The notes under the pieces were generated by a model, which worked only from the letters and a program-made list of their open reading frames with translations, made no database searches and was not told where the DNA came from. Made by a program: the position numbers and the translations under genes. Of a stretch of DNA of 64,000 nucleotides, positions 56,701-64,000 are shown piece by piece. Source of the stretch: Blastocystis hominis. Lineage: Eukaryota > Sar > Bigyra > Opalinata > Blastocystidae. The DNA lies in NCBI RefSeq assembly GCF_000151665.1, contig NW_013171833.1, forward strand, positions 118,597 to 182,596, in the 5' to 3' direction. The number at the start of each line of letters is the position of its first letter. Within the stretch, counting starts at the first letter, position 1.

Positions 56701-58179
56701 TCCATTCTTCGCATCACTTCGTCGCATCATACGATGCTTGAAGTCGTTCAAGTCCTTGATGTACAAGAAGTGCTTTGGAGTGCCCTCAGGTAGATTCAAG
56801 TCGTTCAAGATGCAGAGGGAGAGAGGGGAACGTGATTTCTCCTTACCTTTGTACACGACATCGCATGTGAATAAATCGAATTGTTCCTTCGTCTTATCGG
56901 TGTATCCAGGCAAGAGTGTGACCTCGAATACGTTGAGCGATACTTTCAACAATGCCTCCAATGCGGCGAATTTCTCTTCACTTGCATCGAAGGGTGCATT
57001 GTCGCGAATGCCCATCGCCTCCTCCACTTCGTGAATGGTCACTCCGAACACCTTGTTCTTCTCAGGGTGCTTCCACCACTTGTTGTACACGGTTGCATCG
57101 CCAATCTTGCGATTCGCGACGATCTTGTGTCCGCCTTCACTGGCCAGAATGAGACACCGCTGCAGGCACCGGTTGTCATCGAAATCCGGGTTGAGCGCTG
57201 TGCGTCCGATGACGTACGGTGTGTGCTGCTTGTACCCCACGAATGAGCGTAGTGGAAACATCTCGATGTGGAAGCCGATCCACCCATGGTACCCGAACCC
57301 ACTTCCCTCTGTCTCCTGTTCCTCTACACCATTTCGGTACCACTTCAGGTAGTCCTCGATCCACTCATCGATGCGATCTCGGCGAACGATGCGGAGGTGT
57401 CCCAATCGATCATCGGTGAGGTTGAGGATCTTGGGATCTCCGTCATGTGTCAACATGAGGTTGTATGCCATGATGGTGATGAAGCACTGATTGTATTCAC
57501 GCATACCATTGAGGATGAACTTCTTCAGGACTTCATTGAATTCATTTGTCTCATCGAATATGAGATTGATCGGTTCCACTTCCTCATCGCTCTTCTCACC
57601 CGGTAGTCGAACCCACAACCTGTTGTCAAAATCGTTGTTGAGACGGAAGTCCTTCTTGGTTCGTTTCTCTTTCACCCACTCCTTGTACATGTCTCCTTGT
57701 ACGGTGTGATAGTACGTGAGTGCATACCCGAGAGTTGAATCGATCACATCACTCAATCGTCCCTGTGATACCTTGCGATCGAAGCGTTCGAATGCCTTAT
57801 TGCGTCTCATTTCACGTCTCTTCTCCACGGTGTTCAGGTAACCGGGTAAGTGACGTTGTCGCTTCTCACCGAACTCATGGCCGTTCCACTCGTACTCGAG
57901 GTACCGCTCGTTCCACGCCTTGCTTCCCACGACGAGATACCTGCGCTCACCTTTGGGATCACTGACGCGTCTATGTGTCACTTGTCTTTTTGGTGTTGCT
58001 AGTTTCATCCCGAATATCTTGTTCGACACATAAGCTCTCGTGTCAGGCATGGTCTGATCGGTGAACGTATCGCCGACCCTGTAGTACTTGGCGGCCAATC
58101 GCTTCCAGGTCGGCCCACCGATCTTGATTTGTTTTCCAGTCTCAGGGTTGATAGTATATCCTTCGCGTTGTGAACTCAT
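53752..58179 (-). CDS. protein-primed family-B DNA polymerase (element, unit 1)
   Basis: 1475 codons. N-terminus: NPETGKQIKIGGPTWKRLAA, resembling the core of the two-cysteine adaptor motif of giant-virus proteins but without its cysteines. Middle: a CxxC..HxxxxH finger near 510 and CPFCHKKL..HHAHVTGEY..CTKCNL near 650-690, resembling the endonuclease VII-like zinc module of Polinton-type polymerases. Exonuclease: YADFESAID near 556, FHNGSHYDFTF near 708, YNVLDVT near 866. Polymerase: motif A LDANNLYG near 1015, motif B NSTYGKF near 1185, motif C QDTDS near 1285. This set defines the protein-primed DNA_pol_B_2 group. Family placement is from established motifs; no search was run. Confidence 0.9.
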   Translation of the reverse strand: MSSQREGYTINPETGKQIKIGGPTWKRLAAKYYRVGDTFTDQTMPDTRAYVSNKIFGMKLATPKRQVTHRRVSDPKGERRYLVVGSKAWNERYLEYEWNGHEFGEKRQRHLPGYLNTVEKRREMRRNKAFERFDRKVSQGRLSDVIDSTLGYALTYYHTVQGDMYKEWVKEKRTKKDFRLNNDFDNRLWVRLPGEKSDEEVEPINLIFDETNEFNEVLKKFILNGMREYNQCFITIMAYNLMLTHDGDPKILNLTDDRLGHLRIVRRDRIDEWIEDYLKWYRNGVEEQETEGSGFGYHGWIGFHIEMFPLRSFVGYKQHTPYVIGRTALNPDFDDNRCLQRCLILASEGGHKIVANRKIGDATVYNKWWKHPEKNKVFGVTIHEVEEAMGIRDNAPFDASEEKFAALEALLKVSLNVFEVTLLPGYTDKTKEQFDLFTCDVVYKGKEKSRSPLSLCILNDLNLPEGTPKHFLYIKDLNDFKHRMMRRSDAKNGNTARNAKCRFCDDFFGSRKDVHAHEVQVHRELVDESEQYDLSTNETRLRFTNQRYEMPAPVVVYADFESAIDDKNRHKPIMLSCLAVSRIPAIDSQLRIFHAPHESEEDLRPFMEYLTQLHESVKRYLFDELPLENSPSIERDFRATTVCPFCHKKLENDKVRHHAHVTGEYTTGKGGICSFKAGQYICTCCTKCNLQLTFNKKNYRLPVYFHNGSHYDFTFIMKLIAAHSTSSDSLEVIPTTEDKEMQIEYNGIQFKDSLKLISSPLRSIVAQTLGGNLDLYVHTKQQLRKYCESRGKQWSDEYIDLLTRKEPMFYSLIKSYDTLNNTTIPSREQCIDDMKGEMMPQGEYDHMVKLWKIFDIKTWGEYYELYNVLDVTLMADAFEHFRVTTLKAFGVDPMHYITAPQMAYSLFLKVTMEGDHSESSLMTLARKWAQYIMRINANEGLTEKQLVKVFLNRMGEFYESKGIRLMEENEIEDFMRLLKNLRGGITQIVKRHAKVDIDNTEQTTAGSEGIYYLDANNLYGGAMHRMMPYELVGVPERQEVMKRINRDPNGWVQSLKTFGKYGFFIECDIEAPVELHDKFNDLPFFPVQKAGMYSDGIKKYAAKNDIVDKVKEVNTPKLICDLVPRQKYLVHYSLLQLGLQQGYRITHVHHLIRFKQAPFIFEYVNMLSEKRAKSKTTVEKNLYKLLANSTYGKFVETGLKRMKVKFANTWNEREAIIQKHGYDMIAGTTMYSENLIGIKLNTPVRKVEKPFFIGFAILDMSKHIIYDFYYNVLKTTFDNVELLGQDTDSLIVQLNDRGNIVHKMCDMYKSFDFSELDNTSYFYGELVKYYDHEVDKSKFPSLDSFLNFNKKLPGPIFKDEHNGHRITEFVGLRPKMYCLVDEKHVVHNAAKGVPRNVVIDGERMSVKNIELYKRVLEAEKKEDAVIEGSFKRINNQAFNISTKEQTKTLMTCTDNKRWILDDNIHTLAFGHYRLK

Positions 58180-58277
58180 TTATATAAGGGTCACAAAATC
58201 TTTAAGTGGTGATACACGTGTGACCAAAGTGAAATTGTTAGGAGCTTGGCTTCCTCCTTGAGCTACCGAAGGCATCC

Positions 58278-58706
58278 CTAGAATGGGAAAATGGAATGAC
58301 CATCCGCATCGTACTCGAATTCATCGATGTCGTAGAACTCGGATTCCGATGAATCAGAATCACTAGAATTGGGGTCAGCGAATGCAATGCTAATGTCTGG
58401 ATCATTATCGTATGCCTCAGCTTCTTCTTTGGTCATTTTCACCCATTGTCCTTTTACGCGTCTATAGTTGTCATGGAGTAACTCGTAGTATGCTGTGCCA
58501 CCAATAATCATGGAGCGATTGCTGGGAGAAAGTATTCTCGACTTGGGAACGTACTTCGTCGTATCCGGTGGTAATGGTTTGTCGTACAAGCGATTCAATT
58601 TCTCGTCGTACTTGTATCCACGCTTGAGAAGGTTCCAGAAGCGAACTCCGTTGATTTGGATTTCTCGGCCAGTATTGGGATTCAAAGTGTGAGTAGGTCT
58701 ATTCAT
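58278..58706 (-). CDS. element ORF with adaptor-like N-terminus (unit 1)
   Basis: 142 codons. Its first part, LNPNTGREIQINGVRFWNLL, repeats the N-terminal motif of the adjacent polymerase (NP-TG-I-I-G---L). The C-terminus is very acidic (SSDSDSSESEFYDIDEFEYD). It lies 98 bp upstream of the polymerase start on the same strand. Function unknown; the shared motif suggests that both proteins dock to the same partner. Confidence 0.65.
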   Translation of the reverse strand: MNRPTHTLNPNTGREIQINGVRFWNLLKRGYKYDEKLNRLYDKPLPPDTTKYVPKSRILSPSNRSMIIGGTAYYELLHDNYRRVKGQWVKMTKEEAEAYDNDPDISIAFADPNSSDSDSSESEFYDIDEFEYDADGHSIFPF

Positions 58707-58766
58707 TTATATATTTATATATTTATATATTTATATTTTCTCTTTTAACCCTAGATGCTTCCCTAA

Positions 58767-59276
58767 ATGAAGTACAAGAAAACAGAAAACAACACATGGT
58801 CTTCCCTGGTACGCACTTGTGAGGACGAGAATATCGAACTCGCCGACATCATCATTCACACCAAGTATCCGATCAATTCCGAGCGTCTATTCGGCTTCAG
58901 TGTTTGCACTCCGCAAGCAAATGTGAACTGTGGTTTGATCTTGCACGACTATGATTGCATGGAGATGACGTTGGACGAAACTCGTCCACCTTTGTTTACC
59001 GAGGATGAATGGGAGTATCTATTACCTCAATTGAAATCCAACGGTTTGCTCGGTGTGCCTCTGAATATTTTCGGACGGGAACAGCAAACCTATCCTTATG
59101 TCGTACCTGTGGTAACCGAGAATCGTGCTGTTTACTTCTTCTCCAACTACTATGTTCGCGTGGTCTACAAAGTTGTGGATGATGAAGTGCCTCCCGAGTT
59201 GTCCGATCTGTTCATCGATGATGGTGCGTGTCTGAAGGGTGTGTACGTTCGTGCATATCAAAGACAAAGTAAATAA
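58767..59276 (+). CDS. element ORF, 169 codons (unit 1)
   Basis: Starts MKYKKTENNTWSSLVRTCED and continues as an ordinary soluble, beta-rich-looking sequence (LFGFSVCTPQANVNCGLILH, VVPVVTENRAVYFFSNYYVR). Divergent from the 142-codon ORF, 60 bp apart. Unit 2 begins with the same ORF at 63627. A structural protein role is possible but not shown. Confidence 0.6.
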   Translation: MKYKKTENNTWSSLVRTCEDENIELADIIIHTKYPINSERLFGFSVCTPQANVNCGLILHDYDCMEMTLDETRPPLFTEDEWEYLLPQLKSNGLLGVPLNIFGREQQTYPYVVPVVTENRAVYFFSNYYVRVVYKVVDDEVPPELSDLFIDDGACLKGVYVRAYQRQSK

Positions 59277-59319
59277 AAAATGCTAAATCCCGTCGTAACA
59301 AATTTTCAGCATGCAATGG

Positions 59320-59929
59320 AAACAACTACACGTTCAAGAAGCTCGACAACATGCTCATCAACATGCCAGAGAAGGACGGTCATCATGTATTAATTCGAGA
59401 GACAGTGGATGGTGTTCCTCAGTACTCGTGGGGGAGTGCGGCTTGTATCGTGAAAGCGAACGAAGCATTTGTCTTCGAGTACACACCAGAAGCTACCGAA
59501 TCATTCAATGGCGAATGGGGTGGTGATGGTATGCCGCCTATGCCGTCCGGATCGTACCTGATAACCACGACTGTCATAACGTACCTTCCTGAAGACATGT
59601 TCAACGATTGCACGTCAATCGAATCGGTGGTTGAAAAGGGTTATCGAGTGCTAGTCACGTTTGACAACACGCCTATCCTAGACAGACCGTACATCGATAC
59701 ATTGAATAGTCTTGTGTCTCATACTGGTTATGCTGTTGTGAATATTGGGGGAAGCAACGCTTCCCCCTACAACTCTCCTGTCCTTCGTACGTATTCGAAT
59801 CTTCCTATCATGCTTCTAGGTGGTGTGAAGAGCATCACGATCGTTTTCGAACATTTAGGCGACGTTGTTTCTGTGGCGGAACAAAGTTCCGCCGGGACGA
59901 CGAAGTCGTCCCATTCTGACTCCTCGTAA
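59320..59929 (+). CDS. element ORF, about 192 codons (unit 1)
   Basis: Open frame with MLINMPEKDGHHVLIRETVD, YSWGSAACIVKANEAFVFEY, GSYLITTTVITYLPEDMF. No known domain. It contains a 21-bp perfect hairpin (59747-59767) that codes for GSNASP and, at its 3' end, a double hairpin (59875-59912) next to the junction with unit 2. Confidence 0.5.
59747..59767. repeat. perfect short hairpin (9-bp stem, 3-nt loop)
   Basis: gggggaagc-aac-gcttccccc inside an element ORF. In frame. Confidence 0.9.
59875..59912. repeat. double-hairpin element
   Basis: Two abutting perfect hairpins, each with an 8-bp stem and 3-nt loop: ggcggaac-aaa-gttccgcc and gggacgac-gaa-gtcgtccc. GC-rich against AT-rich flanks. Confidence 0.9.
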
Positions 59930-60004
59930 TGGGTCGATGTGACCTTGCTGCATCTCGCAATGCATTGGGTTCCTTTCGACTCTTGGATCGCGTGACTGGC
60001 GGTG

Positions 60005-63000
60005 CTGTCAAGGTCGACTTTGGCATGCCTTTTCACGATCTGTGTGATGCCTCCTCGCAGGTTTTTGAGTAGACGCATGAAGTCATCGATCTCATTTGTC
60101 TCCATCAATCGAATTCCCTTGCTCTCATAGAACTCACCCATGCGGTTCAAGAACACTTTCACGAGTTGTTTCTCCTCAAGTCCCTCATTCGCGTTGATGC
60201 GCATGATGTACTGAGCCCATTTCCTTGCGAGGGTCATGAGGCTACTCTCGCTATGATCGCCCTCCATTGTGACCTTTAAGAAGAGCGAATAGGCCATTTG
60301 TGGTGCTGTGATGTAGTGCATGGGATCAACACCGAATGCCTTCAGTGTGGTAACGCGGAAGTGCTCGAATGCATCAGCCATGAGAGTTACATCGAGTACA
60401 TTGTACAACTCGTAGTACTCACCCCATGTCTTGATATCGAAGATCTTCCACAGTTTCACCATGTGATCATATTCGCCTTGGGGCATCATTTCTCCCTTCA
60501 TATCATCAATGCATTGTTCACGAGAAGGAATGGTGGTATTGTTCAATGTGTCGTACGATTTGATGAGACTGTAAAACATGGGTTCCTTCCGTGTCAACAG
60601 ATCGATGTACTCGTCATTCCATTGCTTACCTCGTGATTCACAGTACTTGCGTAGTTGTTGTTTGGTGTGCACGTACAAATCGAGGTTGCCTCCGAGTGTC
60701 TGTGCGACAATGGATCTGAGAGGACTGCTGATGAGCTTCAACGAGTCCTTGAATTGAATACCATTGTATTCGATCTGCATCTCCTTGTCTTCAGTGGTTG
60801 GAATGACATCCAAGGAGTCACTAGAGGTTGAATGAGCTGCGATGAGTTTCATGATGAATGTGAAGTCGTAGTGAGATCCATTGTGGAAGTAGACGGGTAG
60901 ACGATAGTTCTTCTTGTTGAACGAGAGTTGGAGATTGCATTTGGTACAACAGGTGCATATGTACTGCCCTGCTTCGAAGTGACGTACCTCTCCCTTCCCT
61001 GTGGTGTATTCACCTGTCACATGTGCATGATGTCGTACTTTGTCGTTATCCAGTTTCTTGTGACAGAAGGGACACACGGTTGTTGCACGAAAGTCCCTCT
61101 CGATACTCGGAGAGTTCTCGAGTGGTAATTCATCGAAGAGATACTCTTTCACTCTGCTCTGCAATTGTGTGAGATAGTCCATGAAAGGGCGAAGATCCTC
61201 TTCGCTCTCATGTGGTGCATGGAAGACTCGCAGTTGGCTGTCAATGGCTGGAATGCGTGACACGGCTAGACAGGATAACATGATGGGCTTGTGTTTGTTC
61301 TTGTCATCAATGGCTGACTCGAAGTCAGCGTACACGACGACCGGTGCTGGCATTTCGTATCGCTGGTTTGTGAAACGTAACCGAGTCTCATTGGTTGACA
61401 AATCGTACTGATCACTCTCATTGACGAGTTCACGATGTACTTGTACTTCGTGATCATGAACGGCTTTGCGAGATCCGAAGAAGTCGTTACAGAATCTGCA
61501 TTTCACGTTTCTCGAAAGGTTTTCATTCTTCGCATCACTTCGTCGTGTCACACGATGCTTGAAATCATTCAAGTCCTTGATGTACAAGAAATGCTTTGGG
61601 GTGCCCTCAGGTAGATTCAGATCGTTCAAGATGCAGAGGGAGAGAGGAAGCTTCGTTCCCTTACCTTTGTACACGACATCGCATGTGAATAAATCGAATT
61701 GTTCCTTCGACTTATCGATGTACCCAGGTAAGAGTGTGACCTCGAAGACATTGAGCGATACTTTCAACAATGCCTCCAATGCGGCGAATTTCTCTTCACT
61801 CGCATCGAAGGGTGTATTGTCACGAATGCCCATCGTCTCCTCTACTTCGTGAATGGTCACTCCGAATACCTTGTTCTTCTCAGGGTGCTTCCACCACTTG
61901 TTGTACACGGTTGCATCGCCAATCTTGCAATTCGCGACGATCTTGTGCCCACCTTCACTGGCCAGAATGAGACACCGCTGCAGGCACCGGTTGTCATCGA
62001 AATCCGGGTTGAGCGCTGTGCGTCCGATGACGTACGGTGTGTGCTGCTTGTACCCCACGAATGAGCGTAGTGGAAACATCTCGATGTGGAAGCCGATCCA
62101 CCCATGGTACCCGAACCCACTTCCCTCTGTCTCCTGTTCCTCTACACCATTTCGGTACCACTTCAGGTAGTCCTCGATCCACTCATCGATGCGATCTCGG
62201 CGAACGATGCGGAGGTGTCCCAATCGATCATCGGTGAGGTTGAGGATCTTGGGATCTCCGTCATGTGTCAACATGAGGTTGTATGCCATGATGGTGATGA
62301 AGCACTGATTGTATTCACGCATACCATTGAGGATGAACTTCTTCAGGACTTCATTGAATTCATTTGTCTCATCGAATATGAGATTGATCGGTTCCACTTC
62401 CTCATCGCTCTTCTCACCCGGTAGTCGAACCCACAACCTGTTGTCAAAATCGTTGTTGAGACGGAAGTCCTTCTTGGTTCGTTTCTCTTTCACCCATTCC
62501 TTGTACATATCTCCTTGCACGGTGTGATAGTACGTGAGTGCATACCCGAGTGACGAGTCGATCACATCACTCAATCGTCCTTGTGATACCTTGCGATCGA
62601 ATCGTTCGTATGCCTTATTGCGTCTCATTTCACGTCTCTTCTCCACGGTGTTCAGGTAACCGGGTAAGTGACGTTGTCGCTTCTCACCGAACTTGTGCCC
62701 ATCCCACTCGTACTGGTTGTAGAGGTCATTCCATGCCTCGCTTCCTACGTACACGTGCTTTCCCTCGATGGCAGGGTTTGCTACTCGCTTACGACGTGTT
62801 GCCTGTGCTTTCGGTGTTGCTAGTTTCTTCCCGAATATCTTGTTCGACACATAGGCTCTCGTGTCAGGCATGGTCTGATCGGTGAACGTATCGCCGATCA
62901 TGTAGTACTTGGCGGCCAATCGTTTCCAGGTCGGTCCACCGATTTTGATTTGTTTTCCAGTCTCAGGGTTGATAGTATATCCTACGCGTTGTGAACTCAT
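60005..63000 (-). CDS. family-B DNA polymerase of unit 2, broken
   Basis: Nearly identical to the unit 1 polymerase over the N-terminal two thirds, with the same adaptor-like start, zinc fingers and the three exonuclease motifs. The N-terminal ~100 residues are more diverged (TRRKRVANPAIEGKHVYVGS against the corresponding stretch of unit 1). The frame is shorter than in unit 1; treated as a fossil. Confidence 0.75.
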
Positions 63001-63098
63001 TTATATAAGGGTCACAAAATCTTTAAGTGGTGATACACGGGTGACCAAAGTGAAATAGTTAGGAGCTTGGCTTCCTCCTTGAGCTACCGAAGGCATCC

Positions 63099-63572
63099 CT
63101 AGAATGGGAAAATGGCATGACCATCCGCATCGTACTCGAATTCATCGATGTCGTAGAACTCGGATTCCGATGAATCAGAATCACTAGAATTGGGGTCAGC
63201 GAATGCAATGCTAATGTCTGGATCATTATCGTACGCCTCAGCTTCTTCTTTGGTCATTTTCACCCATTGTCCTTTTACGCGTCTGTAGTTGTCATGGAGT
63301 AACTCGTAGTATGCTGTGCCACCAATAATCATGGAGCGATTGCTGGGAGAAAGTATTCTCGACTTGGGAACGTACTTCGTCGTATCTGGTGGTAAAGGTG
63401 TATCGTACAAGCGATTCAATTTCTCGTCGTACTTGTATCCACGCTTGAGAAGGTTCCAGAAGCGAACTCCGTTGATTTGAATTTCTCGTCCTGTGTTGGG
63501 GTTCAAAGTATGGGTTGCCTTTGGCAACCCAGCGGGACTTTGTCCCGCCGATGTGTGAGTAGGTCTATTCAT
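63099..63572 (-). CDS. element ORF with adaptor-like N-terminus (unit 2)
   Basis: 157 codons. Same as the 142-codon ORF of unit 1 except for a 15-residue in-frame insertion after MNRPTHT, created by a double hairpin (63512-63548). The acidic C-terminus and NPNTGREIQINGVRF motif are kept. Confidence 0.65.
   Translation of the reverse strand: MNRPTHTSAGQSPAGLPKATHTLNPNTGREIQINGVRFWNLLKRGYKYDEKLNRLYDTPLPPDTTKYVPKSRILSPSNRSMIIGGTAYYELLHDNYRRVKGQWVKMTKEEAEAYDNDPDISIAFADPNSSDSDSSESEFYDIDEFEYDADGHAIFPF
63512..63548. repeat. double-hairpin insertion absent from unit 1
   Basis: gggttgcc-ttt-ggcaaccc, one base, then gcgggac-ttt-gtcccgc. Unit 1 has no such sequence at the matching place (about 58690). 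The flanking codons for Thr-His-Thr occur on both sides, like a short target duplication. Confidence 0.9.
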
Positions 63573-63626
63573 TTATATATTTATATATTTATATTTTCTC
63601 TTTTAACCCTAGATGCTTCCCTAAAT

Positions 63627-64000
63627 GAAGTACAAGAAAACAGAGAACAACACATGGTCTTCCCTGGTACGCACTTGTGAGGACGAGAATATCGAACTCG
63701 CCGACATTATCATTCACACCAAGTATCCGATCAATTCCGAGCGTCTATTCGGCTTCAGTGTTTGCACTCCGCAAGCAAATGTGAACTGTGGTTTGATCTT
63801 GCACGACTATGATTGCATCGAGATGACATTGGATGAAACTCGTCCACCTTTGTTTACCGAGGATGAATGGGAGTATCTATTGCCTCAATTGAAATCCAAC
63901 GGTTTGCTCGGTGTGCCTCTGAACGTGTTTTGGAGGGGCAACTCACTGCCTCCTCACAATAATCGGTGGAACGACCGAGAATCCTGGTGTTTACTTTCTC
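63627..64000 (+). CDS. element ORF, unit 2 (cut by window end)
   Basis: Begins MKYKKTENNTWSSLVRTCED like the 169-codon ORF of unit 1 and is nearly identical up to GLLGVPLN, near 63925. The sequence then departs from unit 1, so either unit 2 differs here or a new insertion starts. Confidence 0.55.

Larger units (their letters stand above)
53752..59930. mobile_element. Polinton-like PolB element, unit 1
   Basis: Holds a protein-primed family-B DNA polymerase (-), a 142-codon ORF (-), and two + strand ORFs of 169 and about 192 codons. The left-hand ORFs diverge from the + ORFs across a (tatattta)n spacer at 58705-58735. The polymerase frame looks whole. No integrase, packaging ATPase, protease or clear capsid gene is seen, so this may be a reduced Polinton-like or linear-plasmid-like element. 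Unit 2 follows head to tail with an offset of 4821 bp (polymerase starts at 58179 and 63000). The close match between units points to a recent duplication. Confidence 0.75.
59931..64000. mobile_element. Polinton-like PolB element, unit 2 (runs off the window)
   Basis: Same order and orientation as unit 1: polymerase (-), small adaptor-like ORF (-), then the start of the 169-codon ORF (+). It joins unit 1 directly. The polymerase gene is broken (about one break) and shorter than in unit 1. Apart from a few clustered differences and one double-hairpin insertion, the sequence is nearly the same as unit 1 by eye, so it is recent. Confidence 0.75.

Noticed and set aside
59767-60005. reading the unit 2 polymerase frame on into the opposite-strand ORF of unit 1
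   Set aside because: The extra residues are the reverse complement of a different gene and match no polymerase; the open frame there is accidental.

Overview
The window is nuclear DNA of a compact, intron-rich protist. The best match is Blastocystis (stramenopile, anaerobic gut parasite). Three observations support this. (1) Almost every gene is cut by very small introns, mostly 28-36 bp, GT..AG. (2) The octamer TGTTTGTT lies just behind most gene ends. In several genes the reading frame has no encoded stop at the expected 3' end and only a T or TA remains exactly 4 nt before the octamer, so that the stop is finished by the poly(A) tail, as is known for Blastocystis. (3) A pyruvate:ferredoxin oxidoreductase sits in the same window as a complex I subunit (NDUFA9-like) and the outer-membrane assembly factor SAM50, the gene mix expected for a mitochondrion-related organelle. 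The species assignment is an inference.

Layout. 0.1-7.2 kb: SWC4/DMAP1, TMEM43-like, a proline-rich TPR/HAT-like protein and a calponin-homology protein with a C-terminal membrane anchor, all on + and tightly packed. 7.3-10.4 kb: MORN + leucine-rich-repeat gene made of repeated phase-1 exons. 10.5-14.1 kb (-): intronless PFO. 14.4-14.8 kb (-): small unknown gene, head to head with an ABCA-type transporter (14.9-20.9 kb). 21.3-24.9 kb: phosphoglucomutase and the Brix protein PPAN/SSF1. 24.9-26.7 kb (-): tandem pair of an unrecognised gene family. 27.0-33.4 kb (+): multi-pass membrane protein, LSM4, URI prefoldin with a MYND finger, SAM50 and deoxyhypusine synthase; some neighbours are only 6-20 bp apart. 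33.5-35.1 kb (-): Trm9/ALKBH8-like tRNA methyltransferase. 35.4-38.0 kb (+): a small gene, then a PHD/ePHD/PHD protein that reads in frame into ORC2. 38.3-43.1 kb: three more MORN-family genes. 43.3-44.5 kb (-): NDUFA9-like complex I subunit.

From about 44.6 kb the character changes to AT-rich, gene-poor DNA with simple repeats, gene-family debris and virus-like elements: a broken family-B DNA polymerase fossil (45.6-48.3 kb), a long repeat-rich desert (48.7-53.2 kb), a minisatellite (53.2-53.7 kb), and then two head-to-tail units of a Polinton-like, protein-primed PolB element (53.75-64 kb), the second running off the window. The two units differ by a tiny double-hairpin insertion, and similar hairpins occur elsewhere in the array.

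The host genes are mostly housekeeping: chromatin (SWC4, PHD protein), replication origin (ORC2), RNA and ribosome biogenesis (LSM4, PPAN), translation (deoxyhypusine synthase, Trm9-like), chaperone assembly (URI), organelle energy metabolism and protein import (PFO, NDUFA9, SAM50) and glycolysis-linked sugar metabolism (PGM). Exon borders below were read by eye from frame continuity and GT..AG; they are predictions.
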